Part shown: piece after piece, positions 9,486 through 17,817 of the stretch | Layout of the letters: every line of letters starts with the position of its first letter | Numbering within the stretch: position 1 is the stretch's first letter | Assembly (NCBI GenBank): GCA_947063855.1 | Contig: CAMSTW010000007.1 | Location: forward strand, 1-64,000 | Length of the DNA: 64,000 nt | From: an uncultured Dorea sp. | Lineage (GTDB): Bacteria > Bacillota > Clostridia > Lachnospirales > Lachnospiraceae | Direction of reading: 5' to 3' | Program-made: the position numbers and the translations under genes | Notes under the pieces: generated by a model | What the model was told of the DNA's origin: nothing | Database searches by the model: none | What the model saw: the letters and a program-made list of their open reading frames with translations, nothing else

Positions 9486-9514
9486 AATATATTACATTAA
9501 ACAGCAGGTTTCAA
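9486..9514 (-). promoter_or_regulatory. Promoter of the MATE gene
   Basis: On the minus strand, TTGAAA (9509-9514), a 17-base spacer and TATATT (9486-9491). It lies about 90 bases upstream of the MATE start. An AAACCTG/CAGGTTT inverted repeat spans the same region. Confidence 0.6.
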
Positions 9515-9609
9515 TATGTTTTACCCAAAAATCCAAAAAAGCAAAGAGTCCGATTAAAAAAGGCGCCGGCCGTGAAAAGAACAGGTAATCACCTAAGATA
9601 AAAATAAGG

Positions 9610-9639
9610 TTGGTAAAAATGCGGGAAATCTATTATAAT
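9610..9639 (+). promoter_or_regulatory. Promoter of the aldo/keto reductase gene
   Basis: TTGGTA (9610-9615), 18 bases, then a perfect TATAAT (9634-9639), 135 bases before the ATG at 9775. The 9396-9774 gap otherwise holds the divergent MATE promoter and A/T-rich sequence without a gene. Confidence 0.6.
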
Positions 9640-9774
9640 TGATGGTAGGAAAACTGAGTACAGCTTTGCATTAATCTTGAAGTAATAGTGCTCGATATTC
9701 GCGTCAGCCTGTGCAGGCCGGACGGGGCACTGGAGATTAACCATAAATATATTGCAGCAGGAGGAAGAGAGACG

Positions 9775-10755
9775 ATGAAAAGGATTGACCCATCAATCAT
9801 ACCGAAGAAGAAACTGTACACAGGCGCAGAGATTCCCTGTGTGGGAATGGGAACTTTTGGCTCTGACCGGGTAGCGCCGGCAGAAGTATCAGAAGCAGTA
9901 GAAGGTGCTATCCGCTGTGGTTACCGCCTGTTTGACTGTGCCGCCTGTTATGGGAACGAGGCACAGATCGGACAAGTCTTCCGGAAAGTATTGGAAGAGA
10001 AGGTGGCAGAGCGGGAAGAACTCTTCATCATGTCGAAGGTGTGGAACGATATGCACCGGGAAGTAGAGAAGGCGTGCAGGAAGAGTATTGCCGATCTTGC
10101 CTGCGGGTATCTGGATATGTATTTCATCCACTGGCCGTTCCCCAATTATCATGCGCCGGGCTGTGATGTGGACGCAAGGAATCCGGATTCCAGACCTTTT
10201 AGCGAGGATGAATTCCTGGATACTTACCGGCAGTGCGAGGAACTGGCAAATCAGGGACTGATCCGCCATATTGGTATCTCGAATATGACCATTCCAAAGC
10301 TTGAGGCAGTGCTTCCGAAGCTTCGGATCATGCCTGCGGCGGCAGAGATTGAGATGCATCCTGCATTTCAGCAAAAGGAGCTTAAGGAGTATCTCGAGGC
10401 GCGCGGCATCGTTCCGGTGGGATATATGCCCATTGGCTCCCCCAGAAGACCTGAGCGGGATATTATGGATGAGGATATCGTGGATCTTGAGATGCCCAGG
10501 ATCCGGGAGATTGCCGGGGCGCATGGAGTAAGCCCGGCGGCTGTTGCGCTTAAGTGGGCACATCAGAACGGACAGATTCCGATTCCATTTTCCATACATC
10601 ACTATTATGAGAATCTGGAATGCATGACAAAGGACCCTCTGACGGAGGAAGAGATGGCTTCCATAGCGGGGCTTGAGCGGGGCAACAGGCTGGTGAAGGG
10701 GCATGTATTCCTGTGGGAGGGTGCGAAAGACTGGCATGAACTATGGGATGAGTAG
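9775..10755 (+). CDS. Aldo/keto reductase
   Basis: 326 residues, an NAD(P)H-dependent aldo/keto reductase of the TIM-barrel superfamily. The catalytic tetrad is visible: Asp54 and Tyr59 in FDCAACYGN, Lys88 in MSKVWN and His119 in FIHWPFP. The ATG at 9775 is chosen over an upstream GTG at 9688 because AGGAGGAAGAG immediately precedes it. It stands between the MATE gene and an ATPase gene with its own promoter. The substrate is not evident; the IPVGYMPIGSP and LKWAHQNGQIPIPFS segments are ordinary family features. Confidence 0.9.
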   Translation: MKRIDPSIIPKKKLYTGAEIPCVGMGTFGSDRVAPAEVSEAVEGAIRCGYRLFDCAACYGNEAQIGQVFRKVLEEKVAEREELFIMSKVWNDMHREVEKACRKSIADLACGYLDMYFIHWPFPNYHAPGCDVDARNPDSRPFSEDEFLDTYRQCEELANQGLIRHIGISNMTIPKLEAVLPKLRIMPAAAEIEMHPAFQQKELKEYLEARGIVPVGYMPIGSPRRPERDIMDEDIVDLEMPRIREIAGAHGVSPAAVALKWAHQNGQIPIPFSIHHYYENLECMTKDPLTEEEMASIAGLERGNRLVKGHVFLWEGAKDWHELWDE

Positions 10756-10852
10756 AGCATTGCAGAAATGTATGCGGGAACTTTTAAATAGTGCCAAAAA
10801 ACTGGCGTGATTTATGGGATGAGCAGATGCTTTATGGATAGGAGATGAGAAA

Positions 10853-12448
10853 TTGAGGAAAAGCTTTAATGTAAACGGTCCATGCTACCCGGATGAGAAT
10901 TATATGGTCAATCTGGATGAACGTATGAGAAAAATAAAAAAGCTCGTAGATAACCGGAAATATTTTGTGATTAACCGCGCCAGACAATATGGAAAAACGA
11001 CGACTTTATGGGCATTGAGGCAGTATTTAAAAGAGGAATATACGGTTCTTTCTACGAATTTCCAGCGGATGAGTTCGGCAGTTTTTCATGATGAGCATAT
11101 TTTTTCCAGAGAGTTTGCCAATATGATTGTCCGAATGATTAAAAATGAAAAGCAGGAAATTACAGGCTTTGCGAAAGAAGATGTTCAGGCGATAGAAGAA
11201 AAGGCTGCAGATCATGCCATGAATCTGGCCGATCTGTTCTACTTACTCAGTAATCTTTGTGCGACATCCCAAAAACCGGTCGTATTGATTATCGATGAGG
11301 TGGACAGCGCTTCGAATAACCAGGTTTTTCTTGATTTTCTTGGATTGCTTCGAGGATACTATCTGGACAGAAAGCAGGCTGCAATTTTTCATTCGGTGAT
11401 ACTGGCAGGTGTATACGACGTAAAGAATTTAAAACAGAAGCTTCACCCGGATGAAGTACAAAGATATAATAGTCCATGGAATATTGCGGCAGATTTTGAT
11501 GTTGATATGAGTTTCTCTGTGAAAGATATTGAGGGTATGCTCTCAGATTATGAAAGTGACCATCAGACCGGAATGAATATCGAGAGAACGGCGGAAGAGA
11601 TATACGGCTATACTTCAGGATATCCCTACCTGGTGTCAAGAATCTGTATGCTGCTGGATGAACAGATTGCAGGGAATGCGGGATTTGAGGCGGGGAATTG
11701 TATCTGGTCTGAGACAGGTATTGTAGAGGCTGTAAAAATCTTGCTGAATGAATCCAATACTCTGTTTGATGATATGAGAAAACAGATTACAGGTTATCCG
11801 GAATTGAAGAAGATGCTGTATGCAATCTTATTTTATGGACAGAGTTTTGCTTATAACCCGGATAATTATGTGATTGATATCGGGAAAATGTTCGGATTTC
11901 TGAAGGAAAGTAATGGACAGGTGATTGTTGCAAACCGGATATTTGAGACGAGAATCTATAATCTCTTTTTGTCGGAAGAGTTGGTGGAGGATAAATCTTA
12001 TAGAGCGGCTTCAGAGATAAAGAATCAGTTTATTCAGGAAGGTCATTTGAACATGGATGTTGTGATGGCAAAATTCATGCAGCATTTTACGGATGTTTAT
12101 GCAGATAGTTCAGATACATTCAGAGAAGAAAACGGGCGCCGGCTTTTTTTACTATACTTAAAACCAATTATTAATGGGAAGGGTAATTATTATATAGAGG
12201 CACAGACCAGGAATCAGCGCCGGACAGATGTGGTCATTGATTATCTGGGACAACAGCAGGTTGTTGAGATGAAGATATGGAGAGGCGAAGAGTATAATCG
12301 GAGGGGCGAAGAACAGCTTTTTGATTATCTCGAATACTATCATCTGGATAAAGGATATCTGCTGAGCTTTAATTTTAATAAAAAGAAGAAGGCAGGTATG
12401 AAAGAAATCTGGTACAAAGGGAAAAGGATTTTAGAAGTAGTGGTGTAA
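10853..12448 (+). CDS. AAA-like ATPase / PD-(D/E)XK fusion, second family
   Basis: 531 residues with the same architecture as the copies at 1138 and 6449 but little sequence identity to them; it resembles the AAA_35-type (PF14516) group. Residues 43-50 give a P-loop-like RARQYGKT and 144-152 a Walker B VLIIDEVDS. The C-terminal 90 residues have RTDVVIDY and QQVVEMKIWRG, a PD-(D/E)XK-like Asp...Glu-x-Lys set. The only good start is TTG 10853, eight bases after GGAG; the nearby ATG at 10845 opens a three-codon frame. A collapsed copy of the other family follows directly. Function is unknown; ATP-driven nucleic acid cleavage is inference from the fold. Confidence 0.8.
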   Translation: MRKSFNVNGPCYPDENYMVNLDERMRKIKKLVDNRKYFVINRARQYGKTTTLWALRQYLKEEYTVLSTNFQRMSSAVFHDEHIFSREFANMIVRMIKNEKQEITGFAKEDVQAIEEKAADHAMNLADLFYLLSNLCATSQKPVVLIIDEVDSASNNQVFLDFLGLLRGYYLDRKQAAIFHSVILAGVYDVKNLKQKLHPDEVQRYNSPWNIAADFDVDMSFSVKDIEGMLSDYESDHQTGMNIERTAEEIYGYTSGYPYLVSRICMLLDEQIAGNAGFEAGNCIWSETGIVEAVKILLNESNTLFDDMRKQITGYPELKKMLYAILFYGQSFAYNPDNYVIDIGKMFGFLKESNGQVIVANRIFETRIYNLFLSEELVEDKSYRAASEIKNQFIQEGHLNMDVVMAKFMQHFTDVYADSSDTFREENGRRLFLLYLKPIINGKGNYYIEAQTRNQRRTDVVIDYLGQQQVVEMKIWRGEEYNRRGEEQLFDYLEYYHLDKGYLLSFNFNKKKKAGMKEIWYKGKRILEVVV

Positions 12449-12478
12449 TTGTCAATGGATCGAAAGAGCAGGTGGCTT

Positions 12479-12795
12479 ATGGGAATGTATTTGAATCCAG
12501 GGAACAGTGGGTTTACCGGAATCAGGAATGATACTTATGTGGATAAGAGCGGGCTGATAAGCCTGGTCAACGATACAATTGATACGCCAAGGCGGCTTAC
12601 ATGTATCAGCAGGCCGCGCCGTTTTGGGAAATCATTTGCGGCAAAGATGTTGTGCGCGTACTATGATAAGACCTGCGATCCGGCAGTCTTAGCGGATATG
12701 GCGGGGAGATCTTATTAGTCGGGATTGGATATGATAAGGAAGCTCCTGCGGGGAAACGCAGGCATACGTGTATGATAAAAAAGTGGCGGATGTAG
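12479..12795 (+). pseudogene. Internally deleted ATPase-nuclease gene (copy 3)
   Basis: The 5' part (12479-12685) encodes the first 69 residues of the 6449-type family, from MGMYLNPGNSGF through RPRRFGKS to YYDKTCD. It then jumps directly to PAVLAD, which matches the C-terminal PAVLES/PSVIQK region of the intact copies. About 400 codons, including Walker B and the nuclease core, are missing. One further missing base near 12698 shifts the frame. The rest (GGEILLVGIGYDKEAP to a stop at 12793-12795) is readable only in the next frame. A good ribosome site (AGGTGG) survives, so a 79-residue fragment starting at 12479 could still be made. Confidence 0.85.
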
Positions 12796-12858
12796 GAATT
12801 GTTTCCGGCAGATTCTCTGAGTATGCATTTTGAGATTGTGATGAAAGGAGTAGAGAAG

Positions 12859-13314
12859 ATGGAATATACGATCATAGAGAAGGGCTCTTTCAAGGTCCTG
12901 GGGATACGAAAGGTTACGCCTTACGGCGGAGGGACATGGGCTGTTGTGAAAGCTGACGGAAGCAACGACCGGATCAGGGAGATCAGCGGCCGTTTCTTTG
13001 ACCTGGGGCTTTGTTTTGGATTTCAGGAGGACGGAAGCGACGATTATATGTGCGCGGTAGAGTGGGAGGGCGAGGAGGTGGAAGGCTTCGAAAGCTTTAC
13101 CTTTCCTCCGGCGACATGGCTGATCTTCGAAGCAAAAGGCAGAATCTCCGACAATGTTCTTGGCAATGTATGGAGCCGCATCAATCAGGAATTCCTGCCG
13201 AACAGTAAGTACAAGAAATGTATGGCGACGATTGAGAAGTATGTGAACTGGAACGATGCCGAAGATTACTGTAACGTAGAGATCCAGATTCCGGTAGAAA
13301 TCCGGCAGCTGTAA
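12859..13314 (+). CDS. Stand-alone GyrI-like / effector-binding domain protein
   Basis: 151 residues forming a single SHV/GyrI-like ligand-binding domain (MEYTIIEKGSFKVLGIRKVTPYGGG...), as found at the C-terminus of AraC-type sensors such as the one at 116-973, but with no DNA-binding part. Free-standing members include DNA gyrase inhibitors and integron Cass2 small-molecule binders; which applies is not known. The ATG at 12859 follows AAAGGAG by eight bases, and the upstream in-frame codons to 12799 lack a ribosome site. A 15-bp hairpin follows the stop by three bases. Confidence 0.78.
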   Translation: MEYTIIEKGSFKVLGIRKVTPYGGGTWAVVKADGSNDRIREISGRFFDLGLCFGFQEDGSDDYMCAVEWEGEEVEGFESFTFPPATWLIFEAKGRISDNVLGNVWSRINQEFLPNSKYKKCMATIEKYVNWNDAEDYCNVEIQIPVEIRQL

Positions 13315-13317
13315 TGT

Positions 13318-13361
13318 ACCAGAGCGTGTTTGAAAATTCATTCCCACAAACACGCTCTGGT
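13318..13361. terminator. 15-bp hairpin after the effector-binding gene
   Basis: ACCAGAGCGTGTTTG (13318-13332) pairs perfectly with 13347-13361 around a 14-base loop, three bases past the stop codon. There is no immediate T-run; TTTTT comes 14 bases later. A transcript-end hairpin or a dispersed palindromic repeat are both possible. A near copy of one arm occurs at 63338-63351. Confidence 0.55.
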
Positions 13362-13512
13362 GTGCCGTCACATATTTTTCTAATTCATTTGTAATCATAT
13401 CACCATAACCATTTTTGTAATATAAATAGGTTCTAATTATGGCATATATCGGAATTTCCCGAAGTGTTTTTCAAATCTTTAATCTACATTCCCCATTCAG
13501 CGTACCATATCA

Positions 13513-13581
13513 CTTTTGCATAACCCGCCTATTCTGTTTCTGGATGAACCGACGATTGGACTTGATGTAGCCGTGCCAAAG
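13513..13581 (+). pseudogene. Fragment of an ABC transporter ATPase (Walker B region)
   Basis: A 23-codon stretch reads LLHNPPILFLDEPTIGLD followed by VAVPK, the Walker B and D-loop of a DrrA/ABC-2 type exporter ATPase. No Walker A, signature motif or membrane partner lies on either side. It is an orphan scrap in the 13362-13640 gap, which otherwise shows only A/T-rich sequence. Confidence 0.65.
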
Positions 13582-13641
13582 ACTCACCTACACAATACCG
13601 GAAGACGGAGAGATCAGATTCGTAAAACGGACAGGATATAT

Positions 13642-13827
13642 GCGTGCTATATGCGTGCTTTGCGATGTGCATATTTGTATGAAATACACAAATAGAAACC
13701 ACAATATTTGTACAGAATATAGGAAAATCGAAATTTCAAAATTAATACTTGATATTTTTTTGTACGCGTGCTATCATACAGATAACAAATAAACACGCAA
13801 TAAGGCACGCAAATAAAAACAGCACGC
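13642..13827 (+). promoter_or_regulatory. iol operon promoter with six GCGTGC/GCACGC words
   Basis: The promoter is TTGATA (13749-13754), 17 bases, TATCAT (13772-13777). Around it are GCGTGC at 13642-13647, 13653-13658 (11-base period) and 13766-13771, and the opposite orientation at 13793-13798 (within CACGCAA), 13805-13812 (GCACGCAA) and 13822-13827. GCACGCAA is exactly the half-site of the palindrome at 2859-2878. Several copies overlap the spacer or lie just after the start point, as expected for repression. Confidence 0.65.
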
Positions 13828-13847
13828 TGAGAATGGAGGAGACAGAG

Positions 13848-14882
13848 ATGAAGTATGTAGAGTTCGATTCATCCAGACAGATGGATCTGGTACTGTTGGG
13901 AAGGGTGGCGATTGATTTTAATCCGGCCTATAACGACCAGGTAAAGGAAGAGTTCAAGCCGCTTAAGCAGGTACATATGTTTGAGAAGTTTGTGGGAGGT
14001 TCTCCTGCGAACATCGCGGTAGGCGTGACCCGCCACGGCATGAAGGCCGGTTTTCTCGGGAAGGTATCCGCGGACCAGTTCGGAGACTATGTAGTGGACT
14101 ATTTTAACGAGCAGGGAATCGACACCTCACACATCACCAGATGCAAGAACGGCGAGAAGTTAGGGCTTACATTTACCGAGATGTTATCCCCAAAGGAGAG
14201 CAGCATCCTGATGTACCGCAACTGCATCGCAGACTTACAGCTTCATGTAGATGATATCGACGAAGAATATATCAGGAATACGAAGGCGATCCTGATCTCG
14301 GGTACGGCTCTTTCTGAGAGTCCTTCAAGAGAAGCGGCGATTAAGGCGGTGATGCTGGCGAAGAAGAATAACACGAAGGTCATCTTCGATATCGACTACA
14401 GGGAATACAACTGGAAGAACAGTGATGAGATCTCTATCTATTATTCTATCGTGGCAAAGGAAGCAGATATCATCATGGGCTCCAGAGAAGAGTTCGACCT
14501 GACGGAGAAGTTAATCAGGCAGGGCATGACGGATGAAGAGAGCGCGGCTTACTGGCAGGGTTACAATGCGAAGATCGTAGTGATCAAACACGGCATGAAG
14601 GGTTCCACGGCTTATACCTGCGACGGGCAGAAGTTCAGCATCAAACCGTTCCCGGTAACGGCGAGAAAAGGATTCGGCGGCGGAGACGGATACGGTTCAG
14701 GCTTCTTATATGGATTGTATCAGGGATGGGAGATTATCGACTGTCTGGAATTTGGTTCCGCAGAGGCTTCCATGATGGTAAGGAGCAACAACTGTTCTGA
14801 TTCCCTTCCGGGACCGGATGCAGTGCATGCATTTATTAAGGAAGAGAAAGAACAGTTCGGCGAGATGATCGCACGCGTGTAG
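13848..14882 (+). CDS. iolC: 5-dehydro-2-deoxygluconokinase
   Basis: 344 residues of the PfkB/ribokinase family. In myo-inositol breakdown IolC phosphorylates 5-dehydro-2-deoxy-D-gluconate. It has the N-terminal substrate part (KFVGGSPANIAVGVTRHGMKAGFLGKVS) and a C-terminal GFGGGDGYGSG loop around residue 275 whose Asp would be the catalytic base. The ATG at 13848 follows ATGGAGGAG; the 33 upstream in-frame codons lie over the promoter and are not used. It is first in the operon with iolD, iolB and iolA, and that context decides the assignment among sugar kinases. Confidence 0.93.
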   Translation: MKYVEFDSSRQMDLVLLGRVAIDFNPAYNDQVKEEFKPLKQVHMFEKFVGGSPANIAVGVTRHGMKAGFLGKVSADQFGDYVVDYFNEQGIDTSHITRCKNGEKLGLTFTEMLSPKESSILMYRNCIADLQLHVDDIDEEYIRNTKAILISGTALSESPSREAAIKAVMLAKKNNTKVIFDIDYREYNWKNSDEISIYYSIVAKEADIIMGSREEFDLTEKLIRQGMTDEESAAYWQGYNAKIVVIKHGMKGSTAYTCDGQKFSIKPFPVTARKGFGGGDGYGSGFLYGLYQGWEIIDCLEFGSAEASMMVRSNNCSDSLPGPDAVHAFIKEEKEQFGEMIARV

Positions 14883-14992
14883 GGAGAGTCGGAGCGTTTG
14901 TACGGAAACCGCGCGGGACAAAGAACCCCGTGGATTCCGGCAGGTGAGATAAAATTAAGAAGATATAGAAAATGTAAAGGAGAGGAAAAGAG

Positions 14993-16924
14993 ATGGTTAA
15001 GACAGTAAGAATGACCGTAGCACAGGCAATTGTAAAGTTTCTGGATAACCAGTATGTTTCCATGGACGGCAGGGAGACGAAGTTTGTAGAAGGGTTCTTT
15101 ACCATATTCGGGCACGGGATTGCAGTAGGTTTAGGAGAGGCGCTGGATACGAATCCGGGGAGTCTGCGGGTTCTCCAGGGAAGAAATGAGCAGGGAATGT
15201 GCCATGTGGCGACTGCATTTGCGAAGCAGAGCAACCGCAGGCGGATCATCCCGTGCGCGTCTTCCGTAGGGCCTGGCGCGGCGAACATGGTAACGGCGTG
15301 CGCCACCGCAACGGTGAATAACATCCCGCTTCTGGTGTTCCCGGCGGATACCTTCGCGTCCCGTCAGCCAGATCCGGTACTCCAGCAGTTAGAGCAGAGC
15401 AGCAGTCTCGCAACGACCACCAACGATGCGTTCAAGCCGGTGTGCAAATACTGGGACCGCATCACGAGGCCGGAGATGATCATGACGGCTCTCATTAACG
15501 CTATGCGTGTCTTGACAGACCCGGCAGAGACAGGCGCATGCTGTATCGGACTCTGCCAGGACGTAGAGGGCGAGTCCTATGATTTCCCGGAGTATTTCTT
15601 TGAGAAGAGAGTACACCGCATCACAAGGCCTGTGGCAGTGGAAGAGGAACTGGAGGATATCGCAAAGATTATCGCAGGAGCGAAGAAGCCGCTGGTAATC
15701 GTAGGCGGCGGCGTCCGTTTCTCGGAGGCCGGAGAGGTTGTGGAGCAGTTCTGCGAGGAATTCAAGATTCCGTTCGGAGAGAGCCAGGGAGGAAAGAGCG
15801 CGTGTAAGTCAAGCCACCCTTACTGCCTTGGCGGAATCGGCGTGACAGGTACATACGCGTCCAATGTCATCGCGAAAGACGCGGACGTGGTGATTGCTAT
15901 CGGATCCAGACTGTCTGACTTCACCACCAGTTCCAAGTGGTTGTTTAAGAATGAGAATGTGAAGTTTGTGACGATCAACAATTCCAGATATCATGCGTAT
16001 AAGATGGACGCCGTGAAGGCGGTGGGCGACGCGAAGGCGACGGTAGCGGCGCTTGCCGAAAAGCTTCGTGCCAGAGGCTACGTATCTGCTTACGCAGGTG
16101 AAATCGAGGAAGCCAGGGGCGTATGGGATAAGGAGATGGCAAGGCTTGGCGCCATCGAGTATACCGGAGATGATTTCGAGCCGATGATCAAGGCAAGGGA
16201 TCCAAGGACCATTCCGGAGTTCGTGAAGCTTACCAACGGCAAGATCACACAGACGGCGGCGCTTGCGGCGATCCGCAGAGTGATTGACGAGGACGCGACC
16301 ATCATCACGGCAGGCGGTTCCCTTCCAAGCTGTATGCAGAGAATGTGGACCACAGACAAGCGCGGCGGGTATCACGCGGAGTATGGTTATTCCTGTATGG
16401 GATACGAGGTGGCGGCTACCCTTGGCGTGAAGTTTGCAGAGCCAGATCATGAAGTATACTGTGTAGTCGGAGATTCCAGCTTCCAGATGCTCCACAGCGA
16501 GATCATGACCATCATGCAGGAGAGGAAGAAGGTCAATATCCTGGTATTCGATAACTGTGGGTTTGGCTGTATCAACAACCTGGAGATGAATCACGGAATC
16601 GGAAGCCTTGCGACAGAGTTCCGCTACACAGACGGCAAGAAGCCCTGCAAAGACCTGATCCCGGTTGATTACGCCAAGGTTGCGGAAGGCTATGGCCTGA
16701 AATCATACACCTGCAAGACCATCGCTGAACTGGAAGCGGCGCTTGAGGATGCGAAGAAGCAGGAGATCGCGTGTCTCTTTGACCTAAAGGTCATTCCCAA
16801 GACTATGACGGACGGTTATGAGTCCTGGTGGAACGTAGGGCTTGCGGATGTGTCTGAGAAAGAGTCTGTCAGGGAAGCCTGGGCAGGCGTCAGGGCAGGA
16901 AGAGACGCGGCAAGGGATTATTAA
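14993..16924 (+). CDS. iolD: 3D-(3,5/4)-trihydroxycyclohexane-1,2-dione hydrolase
   Basis: 643 residues, a thiamin diphosphate enzyme that opens the cyclohexanedione ring made by IolE to 5-deoxy-glucuronate. The N-terminal ThDP domain has EGFFTIFGHGIAVGLGEAL, a central domain has KKPLVIVGGGVRFSEAG, and the C-terminal ThDP site is VGDSSFQ (from residue 492) followed about 27 residues later by FDNCGFG. The length is normal for the family. The ribosome site AAAGGAGAGG lies 5-10 bases before ATG 14993. A 110-base gap separates it from iolC. No iolE or iolG is in the window, so those steps must be encoded elsewhere. Confidence 0.95.
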   Translation: MVKTVRMTVAQAIVKFLDNQYVSMDGRETKFVEGFFTIFGHGIAVGLGEALDTNPGSLRVLQGRNEQGMCHVATAFAKQSNRRRIIPCASSVGPGAANMVTACATATVNNIPLLVFPADTFASRQPDPVLQQLEQSSSLATTTNDAFKPVCKYWDRITRPEMIMTALINAMRVLTDPAETGACCIGLCQDVEGESYDFPEYFFEKRVHRITRPVAVEEELEDIAKIIAGAKKPLVIVGGGVRFSEAGEVVEQFCEEFKIPFGESQGGKSACKSSHPYCLGGIGVTGTYASNVIAKDADVVIAIGSRLSDFTTSSKWLFKNENVKFVTINNSRYHAYKMDAVKAVGDAKATVAALAEKLRARGYVSAYAGEIEEARGVWDKEMARLGAIEYTGDDFEPMIKARDPRTIPEFVKLTNGKITQTAALAAIRRVIDEDATIITAGGSLPSCMQRMWTTDKRGGYHAEYGYSCMGYEVAATLGVKFAEPDHEVYCVVGDSSFQMLHSEIMTIMQERKKVNILVFDNCGFGCINNLEMNHGIGSLATEFRYTDGKKPCKDLIPVDYAKVAEGYGLKSYTCKTIAELEAALEDAKKQEIACLFDLKVIPKTMTDGYESWWNVGLADVSEKESVREAWAGVRAGRDAARDY

Positions 16925-16954
16925 TATAGTTGCAATAGGGAGGCGTAAGATCAG

Positions 16955-17740
16955 ATGAGCAAAGTATTTGGCTATCCGGAATTTGACAGTAAGGGCGAGA
17001 TGATCCTTACCACTTATGAGAATGAATATAAAGCAATGATGATGGATATCCGTGTATACCGGATGAAGGCAGGCGAGGTAAGGAAGTTCAGAAGAGACGG
17101 GGAAGAGACGGCGGTCCTTCTCCTGTCCGGAAATCTTACCCTTGCGTGGGAAGATAAGAAAGAGACCGTTACCAGAAAGGATGTATTTACGGAAGGTCCG
17201 TGGTGTGTGCATGTAAGCTCCGGCGTGGAAGTGGAAGCGGCGGCCAATGACGAGACAGAGATCCTGGTGCAGTGCACCCGCAACGACAAGGCGTTTGAAA
17301 GCCGCCTGTATGCGCCGGAGGATGCGCCGTGGGGTTACTCAAGCGTAGGGAAGTTCGGCAATGTGGCAAAACGCCGTGTGAATACCATCTTTGACCATGA
17401 CATTTCTCCAGAGTCCAACATGGTACTTGGAGAGGTCTTAAACGACAGAGGAAACTGGTCCGGATATCTTCCGCACAGGCATCCGCAGCCGGAGACGTAC
17501 CTGTTCAAGTTCGACCGTCCGGAGGGATTCGGCGCAAGTTTCGTGGGAGACCAGGTATTTAAAAGCGTGAACAACAGCTTCTCCGCGATACCGGGAGGAG
17601 AACTTCACCCGCAGGCGGTGGCGCCGGGATTCCAGATGTATACCTGCTGGATGATCCGTCACATCGACGGCAATCCGTGGCTGCAGACAGACCGCTGCGA
17701 GGATGAGAGATATACCTGGATGCATGACGCGAATTTCTAA
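16955..17740 (+). CDS. iolB: 5-deoxy-glucuronate isomerase
   Basis: 261 residues of the bicupin IolB family, converting 5-deoxy-glucuronate to 5-dehydro-2-deoxy-D-gluconate, the substrate of IolC. The second cupin carries the metal-binding LPHRHPQPETYLFKF around residues 170-184 and later GGELHPQAVAPGF and WMIRH. It begins 30 bases after iolD, behind GGGAGG. The length and motifs are those of the family. Confidence 0.94.
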   Translation: MSKVFGYPEFDSKGEMILTTYENEYKAMMMDIRVYRMKAGEVRKFRRDGEETAVLLLSGNLTLAWEDKKETVTRKDVFTEGPWCVHVSSGVEVEAAANDETEILVQCTRNDKAFESRLYAPEDAPWGYSSVGKFGNVAKRRVNTIFDHDISPESNMVLGEVLNDRGNWSGYLPHRHPQPETYLFKFDRPEGFGASFVGDQVFKSVNNSFSAIPGGELHPQAVAPGFQMYTCWMIRHIDGNPWLQTDRCEDERYTWMHDANF

Positions 17741-17817
17741 GACGAAGACCGGAAAGTAAGAAATAAAAAATATGTATAAATCATATAAAAATGCAGAAAA
17801 CAAAAAGGAGAAGAGAC

